64,000 bases of DNA from Paenibacillus graminis (GTDB lineage: Bacteria; Bacillota; Bacilli; Paenibacillales; Paenibacillaceae). The stretch lies in assembly GCF_000758705.1 (NCBI RefSeq), contig NZ_CP009287.1, forward strand, positions 6,076,001 through 6,140,000, given 5' to 3'. Both the position numbers and the translations under genes were made by a program. Below are positions 55,251-63,702 of the stretch, in pieces (positions within the stretch are counted from its first letter, which is position 1; the number at the start of each line of letters is the position of its first letter). A model generated the notes under the pieces. It saw nothing but the letters and a program-made list of their open reading frames with translations. It searched no databases and was not told where the DNA came from.

Positions 55251-57749
55251 CTATCCGGCTTCCCTTAGCTGCTCTACAATGCTTTCATGAGAACGAAGTC
55301 TGTATAGTAAGCGGGGAAGTGCACCGCAGAGCAGAAAAATAATTACTTCGCACAGCAGCAGTGGAAGTACAGGATAAGAAAATACACCATACTCCATATT
55401 CTCTCGGAAGGTACTGAAACTCAGATAGTTGATTCCGCTCCCGACTGTTAGAGTTAGCGCAAGGCTCAGTAACGCGTACCATATTCCCTCATAAGTAATT
55501 AGCTGTTTTATTTGCCTTTTGGTGGCGCCGACGGATTCAAGGATAGCCAATTCCTGTTTCCTGGACATAACACTAACCAGCATAGTATTTGCAAAATTCA
55601 AAATCCCAATACTACCTAGAATGATGATAACTATTATAGAAAAATTTGAAAATGAGTGTTTCAAGTCGTCAAATGCTTTAGCCTGTTCAATTTTCGAGGT
55701 GCGGGAGATACTATTATCACCGCTTGTAAGCAATGTAACTGCATCCAAAACATCCTTCTCTTTCCCTTTTTGTGCATCGATTTTCAGAGAGTATATTACA
55801 GAATTTGGATGATAGTTATTGATAACATTATTCGATACAATTAACCATGGAGCAGCTCCACTATTCATTGCATCCCGCTCGAATGTTATCTGACCACCAA
55901 TCTTCACTTCAAAGGTCTTATCCTGGTCAATCAAAGTAAATGGTATTTTTGATCCTATTGAAATTCCATTACCATTTAGATCTGTTACCAGTGCTATTTC
56001 CCCTTTCGAAAAAGCCTCTAAGTCGATGGGATTATCTGTTGTCTGGTTGTATTCTTCCAGCTTTTTATCATCAATACCAATCAACAATCCCCAGAATTGT
56101 GTTTTTGCATTCTTCTCATAGAGTGTTTTATCTCTTAACTCTTCATTCATACTCTTACGAAAATCATTAGAAATACGTAGCCACTCGCTATAATTTTTAT
56201 CTGAGTAGTGTTGGTATATCGAGACCACTGTTGTCTTTTCGGTTTTGCGAATACCATCAACAGCTGAAATTTTTGTCAACAGTTCAGGTGTAAGGTGTTG
56301 TTCTTCAGTTGGGGAAAAAGATGCCCTCGTCATGTGATTATAAAGTGCGATGTCATATTTAACTTCTGCATTAATATATTCCTCTACGCTAAAGGATTTC
56401 AGGAATGTCGTAAGTACCAAAAGCATAGTACTGCTCAGGAAAAGCGTCAAAACGACGATAAACACTCTTTTTTTATTGCGCAGTATATTTTTTAATGCCA
56501 TATAAGGAATTTTCGCACCCTGTCTGCTCCTTGAATTATAGTTTCCATGTTCCAACGGGGTGAATTTCAATGCCTCAATCGGTGATATATTCCCCGCTTT
56601 TCTAGCAGGTGCTCTGTAACTTATAAATAGCGTCATTGACGAAGTAGCAAAAGCAGCCAACAATATCCATGAATTGAATTGAGCATCAATGGAGGAGACC
56701 CTGCTAAATGAAGACAAAGCAAGCGGAACAATGTATGCTGACAAACCCCACCCGAACAATATTCCCACAGGTATTGCAACTGATGCTGTTTTAAGTGCGT
56801 TGAAATACACAATCCTTTTTATCTGTTTAGAGGTTGTTCCAAGCGTTTTTAGCATTCCATAAAACCGAACATCCTGCGTAATAGATATATTAGCAACGTT
56901 GTAAATAATCAAGTATCCATCGAACATAAAAAATATGACAGCAAAAAATGCAATGAAAAAGTCCTTTATACTCATGTTTAATTTACCATCATAGGATGGT
57001 ATCAAATTTTGACTTTTATCCAAATGAATCAAAGACCGAACTTGATTTACTTTATCCTGGTAATGGCTGGTATTTTTAAAATGTAGTCCGATTAAGTTAG
57101 GGGTTTCTTGAGGATATTCATCAATAAATGTTTCAGAAAAATAAACAATTCTCTTGTTTTCGGAACTGATGTTTGCCGTATCCTCATAAAAACCGGCGAG
57201 TATATAGGGTTGCGTCTGAACTTCAGCATCGCCGCCTATTTTGATATCTTTTATGGCGACTGACAGACGTATCTCCATTCCAACCTTTGGTTTCGGATAT
57301 CCCAGTCTGCTAAGTAACCAGGTGGACATCATGATTTCGTCTTTCCCCTCTGGATAGGTGCCCCACATATGGTCCATTAGTGGTTTGCTAAATTTCCCCC
57401 AATTGGTTACAGAGAGCATATCTACATTGATACCTGCTTGTCCTTGATTCCCAACAAGTGACCCCAAAACATATTGAATGTTCATTTTGGGCTGCAAAAT
57501 ATCCATGTTCTCGAGAAGGGTTATCTGTTCTTGTGTAGGACGGCTTATAATAACATTAGCGTTTGTTCCTATTTCTTTCAAATCCTGATTTGTAGATATT
57601 TGTTGATAATTATACAATGTGCTGCAAGCAATCGTAATCAAAACCGTAGAAAGAATGATGGCACATGCCAACACAATGTTTCTGGTTCGGTTTGCTCTAT
57701 AATATCTTTTCGATACTTTGTCAATGACCGCTGTCTGATTAATTCGCAC
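55251..57749 (-). CDS. FtsX-domain ABC permease in RiPP-like locus
   Basis: This 832-residue membrane protein has the same layout as the permease at 40210-42738: N-terminal helix, extracellular domain, FtsX domain around 270-400, second extracellular domain (about 450-690) and a final FtsX domain with SRKQELAILESVGATKRQIKQLI. The start is a GTG at 57749 after AGGGGATG. No ATPase gene of the MacB/BceA type lies next to it in the window, so it depends on one elsewhere, perhaps right of the window or that at 39512-40213. Its place at the end of the peptide gene cluster suggests self-protection or export of the product. Confidence 0.85.
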   Translation of the reverse strand: MRINQTAVIDKVSKRYYRANRTRNIVLACAIILSTVLITIACSTLYNYQQISTNQDLKEIGTNANVIISRPTQEQITLLENMDILQPKMNIQYVLGSLVGNQGQAGINVDMLSVTNWGKFSKPLMDHMWGTYPEGKDEIMMSTWLLSRLGYPKPKVGMEIRLSVAIKDIKIGGDAEVQTQPYILAGFYEDTANISSENKRIVYFSETFIDEYPQETPNLIGLHFKNTSHYQDKVNQVRSLIHLDKSQNLIPSYDGKLNMSIKDFFIAFFAVIFFMFDGYLIIYNVANISITQDVRFYGMLKTLGTTSKQIKRIVYFNALKTASVAIPVGILFGWGLSAYIVPLALSSFSRVSSIDAQFNSWILLAAFATSSMTLFISYRAPARKAGNISPIEALKFTPLEHGNYNSRSRQGAKIPYMALKNILRNKKRVFIVVLTLFLSSTMLLVLTTFLKSFSVEEYINAEVKYDIALYNHMTRASFSPTEEQHLTPELLTKISAVDGIRKTEKTTVVSIYQHYSDKNYSEWLRISNDFRKSMNEELRDKTLYEKNAKTQFWGLLIGIDDKKLEEYNQTTDNPIDLEAFSKGEIALVTDLNGNGISIGSKIPFTLIDQDKTFEVKIGGQITFERDAMNSGAAPWLIVSNNVINNYHPNSVIYSLKIDAQKGKEKDVLDAVTLLTSGDNSISRTSKIEQAKAFDDLKHSFSNFSIIVIIILGSIGILNFANTMLVSVMSRKQELAILESVGATKRQIKQLITYEGIWYALLSLALTLTVGSGINYLSFSTFRENMEYGVFSYPVLPLLLCEVIIFLLCGALPRLLYRLRSHESIVEQLREAG

Positions 57750-57793
57750 CCTATCATCCCCTAGTCAGTTCTAATCTCTCTTGAGTCCCACTA

Positions 57794-59488
57794 TTATGTT
57801 GTGTATAACTTATAATAAAACTCTTCCTCTTTCATTAACTGTTGATGGGTCCCTTGCTCTATTATTTTGCCTCCCTTTAGGACAGAAATGATATCGGCAT
57901 GTTTAATTGTAGACAAACGATGAGCAATCATTATTATTGTTTTCCCGCTGAAGAGCGATAATATTTGCTGTGTAATTTCATTTTCTGTATTATTATCCAG
58001 CATGGAAGTTGCTTCATCAAATATCATAATGGGTGAATCTTTGAATATTGCTCTTGCTATAGCTAAACGCTGCTTTTCTCCTCCTGATAAACGAATGCCA
58101 TTTTCCCCTATGATTGTATTCCATCCATCCTTGAAACTATTAACTAAATCAAATATATTTGCTCCTTTTAACGCTCTTATTACTTGTTGATCAGTGACAT
58201 TCGCTTTGTCTAAAACGATATTGTTATAAATACTGTCATTAAGAAGAAAAATATTTTGACTTACAATACTAATCTGATCTCTCAGACTTTCAATTCTATA
58301 TTCAGAAATTTGTCGGCCGTCGATTGTAATCTTCCCTGAATTTGCATCCCATAGTCTAAATATAAGGTTTATAACAGTAGTCTTCCCTGCTCCACTTGGA
58401 CCAACAATCGCATGGGTTGTTCCTCTGGTAATTGTAAATGAAGCATCAGATAAAATTTCAGTTTGATGGTAACCAAAGTTCACATTTTCAAACTTTATTT
58501 CTCTAGAAAATTCACAACTAAATTTGCCATCATCTTTAATAGAATTCTCCTGTGTTAGAAGGGTATTTATTCTGTTCCAAGATACAAAACTCGATGCGAG
58601 CTCTGTACTTATATTGGATAAATTTATTACGGGTGAGACTAATCTTTGAGTATAAATCTGAAAACTAAAAAGCTCCCCAATAGTCATCAATCCTCTGATA
58701 ACATTGAATCCACCCCATCCAACAATAGTAACCATTATGATCGAACTTATAAAATTCATTAGTGAATGATACTTGACCATCGCCAATGATGTATTTATTT
58801 TAGCAGTTGTGAAACTATCTTCATTTCGCTTGATTTTTTTGTTTTGAAACTGCACAAGACCATTATTTATAAAATTCATTAAATTAATAATAAATTCTTG
58901 CAGGGAACCCTGTAACTGTATAACAGAATTCCTACTATCTATTGTAGCTAATTCTATTTTTTTATTGGATATTCTCTGTTGAAAAACTACCAGTATGATT
59001 ATTCCAATTACGACTATAGACATCATGATTTGTAATCTCAAAATAAGAAAGAGTACTCCAATTATCTTGATTAAATTATGGGCTGTTGTTAATATTTGTC
59101 TCGATAATATATCTGATATACTTTCAACATCTTGAACAACAAGAGTTAGTAAATCACTACTTCCCGCAGTAGTATAAAATTCACCTGATTGTTTACTAAT
59201 GGAGTTTAAACATTCCCCTCGCAATTTTAAGGTGATTCTTCTTTCCAACTTTACAGTTAATTTCTGTGAAACTATCATGCTAATACTCCCTATAATACAC
59301 ATGAGTACTATTATTATTATAAAGTAGCATAGGGACTTGAAATCCTTATCAGGTATTGAGTCATCGATGATTTGCGAGATAAAATATGGGGTTAAAAGAG
59401 ATTCCAGCGTGTTAATTAATAGACATACACCTATTGGAAGATAGTAACTACGTGACCCTTCCGTGTATTTCCATATATTCAATATCAT
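57794..59488 (-). CDS. ABC exporter (fused membrane and ATPase domains) without peptidase domain
   Basis: This 564-residue half-transporter has six membrane helices (about 15-310) and an ABC domain with Walker A VGPSGAGKTT, signature RLSGGEKQRLAIARAI, Walker B MIFDEATSMLD and H loop MIAHR. It lacks the N-terminal C39 protease of classical bacteriocin exporters, so leader removal must be done by another protein, for which the neighbouring subtilase is the candidate. The start is uncertain: the ATG at 59488 overlaps the protease gene end by 41 bp and has no clear ribosome site; a GTG at 59512 is possible. Confidence 0.88.
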   Translation of the reverse strand: MILNIWKYTEGSRSYYLPIGVCLLINTLESLLTPYFISQIIDDSIPDKDFKSLCYFIIIIVLMCIIGSISMIVSQKLTVKLERRITLKLRGECLNSISKQSGEFYTTAGSSDLLTLVVQDVESISDILSRQILTTAHNLIKIIGVLFLILRLQIMMSIVVIGIIILVVFQQRISNKKIELATIDSRNSVIQLQGSLQEFIINLMNFINNGLVQFQNKKIKRNEDSFTTAKINTSLAMVKYHSLMNFISSIIMVTIVGWGGFNVIRGLMTIGELFSFQIYTQRLVSPVINLSNISTELASSFVSWNRINTLLTQENSIKDDGKFSCEFSREIKFENVNFGYHQTEILSDASFTITRGTTHAIVGPSGAGKTTVINLIFRLWDANSGKITIDGRQISEYRIESLRDQISIVSQNIFLLNDSIYNNIVLDKANVTDQQVIRALKGANIFDLVNSFKDGWNTIIGENGIRLSGGEKQRLAIARAIFKDSPIMIFDEATSMLDNNTENEITQQILSLFSGKTIIMIAHRLSTIKHADIISVLKGGKIIEQGTHQQLMKEEEFYYKLYTT

Positions 59489-60482
59489 TCTTAACTGTCT
59501 TATTTCTAACACCCCTTAGTGTGTTATAAATAGAATTAATTGATTGCAACATAAATGGCTTTATTTGATGCAATTCTATTCTTGTTCCAAACTCTTGTTC
59601 CAATTCCAGCAATAATGGAATAACAATTTCGGGCAGCATTATCCCCATTTCAAATAGATTATCCGATGCATTCAAGGAATTTTCTTCTATAGTTCTACCT
59701 ACACTTATACTTGCTAAAGCAATCGCTTCATAAATTTTTTGGTAATGAGTGTTCCATTCAATATTGCCGTTATTTGTTTTATTGCCATACGAAAATATTG
59801 CTGAGTCTATATCTTCTTCCAACCACGAGGTTTTTGTGCAGTTTGTTGAAAGATTATTATAAATATCATTTATATCTAAAATTTCTTTTGACGAGATAGC
59901 TTTAGCTACTAGGCCTGAGCCTACAGCAGCAGCTTTGCTATTACCCGAGAACATAAAATATTTCCCGAGTTCTGGGTTTGTAAAAACAGGTGTCAAATCT
60001 GTTATAAGTTGTATCGATTCATTGGCATTAAACCAAAATTCATTGGGTGAAGAGAATAATGTTCCTCTAACCCCTATAACGGAGTTAAAAATGGCCGGTT
60101 CGCTTCTCTCATAACGATTTCTTACTGCAGAAATCACAATTTTATTCTGCTTTAATAGTTTTTTACACACTTCTTCAATTTCAAAATTCTCATTATCCAG
60201 CAACGAAAGGCTTAAATTGATAATATTACAATTAATTGTAAGACAATATTCAAGTGCATTTCTTAATATATCTGAACTAGTAAATCCCTCGGAATCTAAA
60301 ACAGAAATGGAAATCAATCTTATGTTAGTGCAAATGGATTTAATCACCAAAGCGCATGCTGTTCCATGTCCTAAACTATCGCTTTCCTTACCATCCTTTT
60401 GAAAAGAAATAAAGTCTATCAGACAATCTCCAAAGAGGTCTGCCCTGATACCAGAATCAATGATTACTACAATAGGTTCCAT
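59448..60482 (-). CDS. Divergent subtilase (S8) fused to degenerate acyl-carrier-like domain
   Basis: This 344-residue protein starts at ATG 60482 (AGGAGT 8 nt upstream). Residues 1-205 have a subtilase fold with Asp9 (VIIDSG), His39 (SLGHGTACA), a likely oxyanion Asn122 and Ser182 in FSGNSKAAAVGSG, where classical enzymes have GTSMAAP. No signal peptide or prodomain is present, so it acts in the cytosol. Residues about 246-325 resemble an acyl or peptidyl carrier protein (NASDNLFEMG, LLLELEQEFGTRIEL, SINSIYNTL), but the phosphopantetheine Ser of the GxDSL motif is missing (GIMLP). I infer leader cleavage, with the second domain as a binding module. Confidence 0.72.
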   Translation of the reverse strand: MEPIVVIIDSGIRADLFGDCLIDFISFQKDGKESDSLGHGTACALVIKSICTNIRLISISVLDSEGFTSSDILRNALEYCLTINCNIINLSLSLLDNENFEIEEVCKKLLKQNKIVISAVRNRYERSEPAIFNSVIGVRGTLFSSPNEFWFNANESIQLITDLTPVFTNPELGKYFMFSGNSKAAAVGSGLVAKAISSKEILDINDIYNNLSTNCTKTSWLEEDIDSAIFSYGNKTNNGNIEWNTHYQKIYEAIALASISVGRTIEENSLNASDNLFEMGIMLPEIVIPLLLELEQEFGTRIELHQIKPFMLQSINSIYNTLRGVRNKTVKNDIEYMEIHGRVT

Positions 60483-60513
60483 TAAGCGTAGACTCCTATG
60501 CTTAGATATTTTC

Positions 60514-60557
60514 AAACCACCACTTTTCCAATTAATGAATAGGAAAGGTGGTGGTTT
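60514..60557 (-). promoter_or_regulatory. 16-bp stem hairpin between precursor and protease genes
   Basis: AAACCACCACTTTTCC (60514-60529) pairs with GGAAAGGTGGTGGTTT (60542-60557), with one mismatch that is a G-U in one of the two RNA strands. Only a weak T run follows on the minus strand. Its place suggests partial termination or RNA stabilisation that keeps peptide mRNA above that of the downstream genes. Confidence 0.7.
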
Positions 60558-60605
60558 TATATAATAAAATAAATCCCACGTGTTAATCAAAAGAATTAGT
60601 ACAAT

Positions 60606-60785
60606 TTAACGAAACCAATTACCCTTTGGGGTATAAATAGTGTCATAAATCACACATCCTGATGTGTTCGCATCGGTTTTGCCGACCAATTTATTATGTT
60701 CGGTGCAATCATCGTCACAACCTTGCCCTTGAACATTTAACTGATTGATTTTAATTGGATTCTTAATTTTTTGTACAGTTAGCAT
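60606..60785 (-). CDS. Precursor-like peptide B (RiPP candidate)
   Basis: This 59-residue peptide starts at ATG 60785 with AAGGAG 10 nt upstream. The N-terminal 18 residues are Lys/Ile/Asn-rich (MLTVQKIKNPIKINQLNV) and look like a leader. The rest has Q19-G20-Q21-G22-C23-D24-D25-D26-C27, G35-K36-T37, G43-C44, T52-P53 and N56. Cys are at 23, 27 and 44. It is the paralogue of peptide A encoded 42 bp upstream. Two radical SAM enzymes are encoded just before it and a protease and exporter after it, so it is probably their substrate. I do not recognise the family. Confidence 0.78.
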   Translation of the reverse strand: MLTVQKIKNPIKINQLNVQGQGCDDDCTEHNKLVGKTDANTSGCVIYDTIYTPKGNWFR

Positions 60786-60827
60786 TTTTAGAATTCTCCT
60801 TCCTATTAAGTTTATTGTTTTAAATCA

Positions 60828-61007
60828 TCAGTGCCACGGATTCCAACGAGGGGTTGGTTGGATTGTAGACCAACAACCCCCTGCATTACCTTCAGATGCT
60901 GTTTTTCCAGCCCAAACTTTTACATCACAATCTTCCTTGCATCCTGCCCCTTGTGCTTCTACATTTGAAGAAATCGAAATTTTGTTTAGAATTTTATTAA
61001 CTTTCAT
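60828..61007 (-). CDS. Precursor-like peptide A (RiPP candidate)
   Basis: This 59-residue peptide starts at ATG 61007 with AGGAGG 10 nt upstream; an earlier in-frame start at 61028 lies on the ribosome site and is unlikely. The leader-like part is MKVNKILNKISISSNVEA. The core-like part has Q19-G20-A21-G22-C23-K24-E25-D26-C27, G34-K35-T36, G44-C45 and T52-P53-R54-W55-N56-P57-W58-H59. Cys are at 23, 27 and 45. Conserved positions match peptide B almost without gaps. The aromatic C-terminus differs (WNPWH here, NWFR in B). It is encoded 60 bp after the second radical SAM gene. Confidence 0.8.
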   Translation of the reverse strand: MKVNKILNKISISSNVEAQGAGCKEDCDVKVWAGKTASEGNAGGCWSTIQPTPRWNPWH

Positions 61008-61066
61008 CGATGATAATCCTCCTCTCAATTTTAAATAGTTTACGTGGGATTTACTCTACTAACATT

Positions 61067-62098
61067 TTAAAAAGCTTTTATTACCTCTTCAGAATATAAT
61101 GCTGATTGGACAAATATATGCTCTATACAACACTGAGTCCCAGAAGGTAAATTAAAATCTCCTGTTTTTACCTTATTAATAATTTTACATCTGGTTGTAG
61201 TACAGTAATGATATCTTTCACAACCGATACACTCTTCAATTTCTTGATGATCTTCAGCATGTATCATTTTCAATTTTTTCTCATCAATTCCATCTAATAC
61301 GCTGCCAATACAAAATTCCTTTATTCCATTTACAATGATGCATGGATAAATATCTCCATTGACGTCAATCGTTAAAGTCTCTATGCCGCCATCACAAACA
61401 GAATTTCTAGTCTTCATTGGAGCATCATTTATAAATCCAACATCGGGCATACTGTGTAAATCTTTATTACTATATAAATAAGCAGTTATGCGTTTACACT
61501 GAGTCAAAAATATTTCAAGTGATTGTTCATTCCATTTTGAATCAAATTCATCAGGAGTTGGCATTATATTGGTGAACCCCATTTCAATAAGTTCCATTAC
61601 TCCTTGATACAAGTCTGAAACATTTGAACTGTTCACAGTCATTCTTGCGACTGTATCCGGTCTTTTGTCTAACAACCTCAATGCATTCTTTTTGACTAAT
61701 TCAAATGATCCAAGCTGGTTTTTATAGACTCTATTTTTATCATGTGCCTCTTTTGTACCATCAATACTGATAGAAATATTATCGTACTCTTCCGATAGGA
61801 GCTCTAAAATACTATCGTTCATTATCGTCCCATTGGTGGTGATAGAGAACTTTGTCTGAGGGATTTTTTCTTTGATTTGTTTTATAAATGATTGGATTTT
61901 GGTGTGAACCAATAATGGTTCTCCTCCGTGAGTCACTATGGTTAGGTCATGATCCCCCACTTTTCTCATATGCTCTGACACAAAGCAACTGATTCTATCA
62001 AGTGTCTCATGGGAAATCTCACTTGTATTTTTTTCCCCCTCATAACAATAACTACATCTCAAGTTACAATCTCTTGTAAAAAAAATGGTCACATTCAT
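61067..62098 (-). CDS. Radical SAM/SPASM peptide maturase 2
   Basis: This 343-residue enzyme has the radical SAM cluster motif very near the N-terminus (TRDCNLRCSYCYEG, Cys11, Cys15 and Cys18), the GGE motif in VTHGGEPLL and a C-terminal SPASM region with many Cys (NSVCDGGIETLTIDVNGDIYPC, ECIGCERYHYCTTTRC, CC near residue 325). Such enzymes resemble anaerobic sulfatase maturases and sactipeptide or ranthipeptide synthases. No leader-binding domain is present. The strong site GAGGAGGTGATC precedes the ATG. It lies directly upstream of the peptides. Confidence 0.9.
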   Translation of the reverse strand: MNVTIFFTRDCNLRCSYCYEGEKNTSEISHETLDRISCFVSEHMRKVGDHDLTIVTHGGEPLLVHTKIQSFIKQIKEKIPQTKFSITTNGTIMNDSILELLSEEYDNISISIDGTKEAHDKNRVYKNQLGSFELVKKNALRLLDKRPDTVARMTVNSSNVSDLYQGVMELIEMGFTNIMPTPDEFDSKWNEQSLEIFLTQCKRITAYLYSNKDLHSMPDVGFINDAPMKTRNSVCDGGIETLTIDVNGDIYPCIIVNGIKEFCIGSVLDGIDEKKLKMIHAEDHQEIEECIGCERYHYCTTTRCKIINKVKTGDFNLPSGTQCCIEHIFVQSALYSEEVIKAF

Positions 62099-62127
62099 TT
62101 AGATCACCTCCTCTAAATCTTTCACTC

Positions 62128-63372
62128 CTATGCCCATACCGACTGTAAATAGCGCTTCATGCCCGCACACCGTTGGTCAAAATCTTCTTGGGACTCAAAA
62201 TCCACCATCTGATGAATACAACTCCAACAAAAATAGTTAACGTTACAGGTTTTACACTTTTCCATGTTATCAGGCTCGTATTTTAGAAGGCTCTTGCTCA
62301 AAAAATCCTTATTATCTAATACCAAACATTCTTCCAAAGACTCTATTCCCATAATGTTTCCAAGTCTGTGTTCAGGTTCAATGAATAAATTGCACGGAAA
62401 TATACTTCCATCACTTTCAATTGTCAGTGTTTTACAACCTGCAGCACAAGAACAAGTGTAGAAATTCCGATTTCCTTTTTCATTCTTATACGCCAAGGGT
62501 ACAACCTCTTCTTGTTGTTCAGAGAATGAAGTTGTAAGCAGCCTTTTGTTTTTTTCAGCTTGTCCAACAAAACTCAGTGCTCTTAGAATCCCCTTACAGC
62601 CGAGTCTTTCATTGAGTTCAAAAAAATCATCTACATAATTTTGATTATTAGCGCTTACTATCATTGATGTCGTTATTTGATCAAACTTATTTTCTTTTAG
62701 AAGATTTATAGCAGATACAACTTTTTTAAAAACACCTTTTCCTCTAACTATTGAACAAGTTTCTTCGTTAACCCCGTCTAAGCTAATATCTATACTATTT
62801 ACTGAAGGGAGGATATATTTAATATTTTTTTCATTTATTAATGTTCCATTGGTCATTAAAGAAACATGACCGGCGTAATTACCTCTTAAATATGTGATTA
62901 TTTCTTTGAAATCCGTTCTGACTAGTGCTTCACCGCCCGTAATTGTTATACCTTCTGGATTTGCAGCGATGATCTTATCCAGAGCAGAGATAATTTCCTC
63001 TGTTGTGAAATTTTCTTTTGAAGAGCAAGTATCAACATTGACCATACAATGCTTACAATGCAGGTTACATCGATTTGAAATTGCAAAGCTAACATCATGC
63101 AGCCGCTGACGTGGCATCTGAAAACCCAATACTTCCATATCAACTAAAGATTGAACCACTTCTGACATATAGCTACGATCTTCATCATCGGCCATCGCAT
63201 CCATTAACGTACCAAAACTATATTTATGTTGATTACATTCTTCCAGCGTTTCTTGACATACTCTCGGAACCTTTATCCATTTGCGATTTAACCTGTTAAA
63301 AATAATAGAAAATTCACCATTAAATAGAAATTTTGCATTTGGGGAAAAGCTTATTTTTTCTTGTCTTTCCAA
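62128..63372 (-). CDS. Radical SAM/SPASM peptide maturase 1 with RRE-like N-terminus
   Basis: This 414-residue enzyme has an N-terminal region of about 90 residues that resembles the PqqD-like leader-recognition (RRE) fold (FSPNAKFLFNGEFSIIFNRL, LVDMEVLGF). The radical SAM motif is in AISNRCNLHCKHCMVN (Cys102, Cys106 and Cys109), followed by TGGEAL and a SPASM domain (CSCAAGCKTLTIESDGSIFPC, KCKTCNVNYFCWSC). The family forms thioether or carbon-carbon crosslinks in peptides. The start is a TTG at 63372, nine nt after AAAGGAG. It is the first gene of the seven-gene minus-strand unit. Confidence 0.9.
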   Translation of the reverse strand: MERQEKISFSPNAKFLFNGEFSIIFNRLNRKWIKVPRVCQETLEECNQHKYSFGTLMDAMADDEDRSYMSEVVQSLVDMEVLGFQMPRQRLHDVSFAISNRCNLHCKHCMVNVDTCSSKENFTTEEIISALDKIIAANPEGITITGGEALVRTDFKEIITYLRGNYAGHVSLMTNGTLINEKNIKYILPSVNSIDISLDGVNEETCSIVRGKGVFKKVVSAINLLKENKFDQITTSMIVSANNQNYVDDFFELNERLGCKGILRALSFVGQAEKNKRLLTTSFSEQQEEVVPLAYKNEKGNRNFYTCSCAAGCKTLTIESDGSIFPCNLFIEPEHRLGNIMGIESLEECLVLDNKDFLSKSLLKYEPDNMEKCKTCNVNYFCWSCIHQMVDFESQEDFDQRCAGMKRYLQSVWA

Positions 63373-63702
63373 AATTCCTCACTCCTTTACAGATGTTTTG
63401 AAGCTTGAATAAACCCTTAGAACTAGGAAACAGAAAAAAATATATACGTTGATTCTCTCTTAAAGGAACTGACACATATGACATTATAACAACGGGAATA
63501 TATTGCATCCTTCTTTCATCACCCATAATAATCCAAATAAATACTTTTTTATGTAAAATAAATCGTTTACATTTACATTTTTTGTTGATATATTAAATAA
63601 TCTTCGATATATATATTTAATGGAATTAATTTCACACTAGAATTTTCTTTAAAATAAATGTTTGAAGAGTATAATTATTCCATCAAAGTGAGGAGGCATT
63701 AC
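63373..63702. other. AT-rich divergent promoter region
   Basis: This 330-bp region separates the peptide cluster (minus) from the response regulator (plus). TATAAT occurs on the minus strand at 63488-63483 and on the plus strand at 63670-63675. Neither has a good -35, which fits activator-dependent promoters. No gene is supported inside. Confidence 0.5.
63670..63675 (+). promoter_or_regulatory. Putative -10 box of the response regulator gene
   Basis: TATAAT lies 28 bp before the ATG at 63703. The hexamer 17 bp upstream (CTTTAA) is a poor -35, so activation by a regulator is likely. Confidence 0.4.

Larger units (their letters stand above)
60570..61053. repeat. 12-bp inverted repeat flanking the two precursor genes
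   Basis: TAAATCCCACGT at 60570-60581 is perfectly inverted as ACGTGGGATTTA at 61042-61053. The pair brackets exactly the two peptide genes and nothing else. It could be a regulator site used twice, an RNA pairing element or the trace of a mobile cassette. Confidence 0.55.

Noticed and set aside
60745..61038. 97-codon plus-strand ORF across the peptide genes
   Set aside because: It is antisense to two conserved, well-started paralogous peptides and spans the gap between them.
63320..63526. 68-codon minus-strand ORF in the divergent promoter region
   Set aside because: It overlaps the start of radical SAM gene 1 in another frame, has no ribosome site and covers promoter-like boxes.
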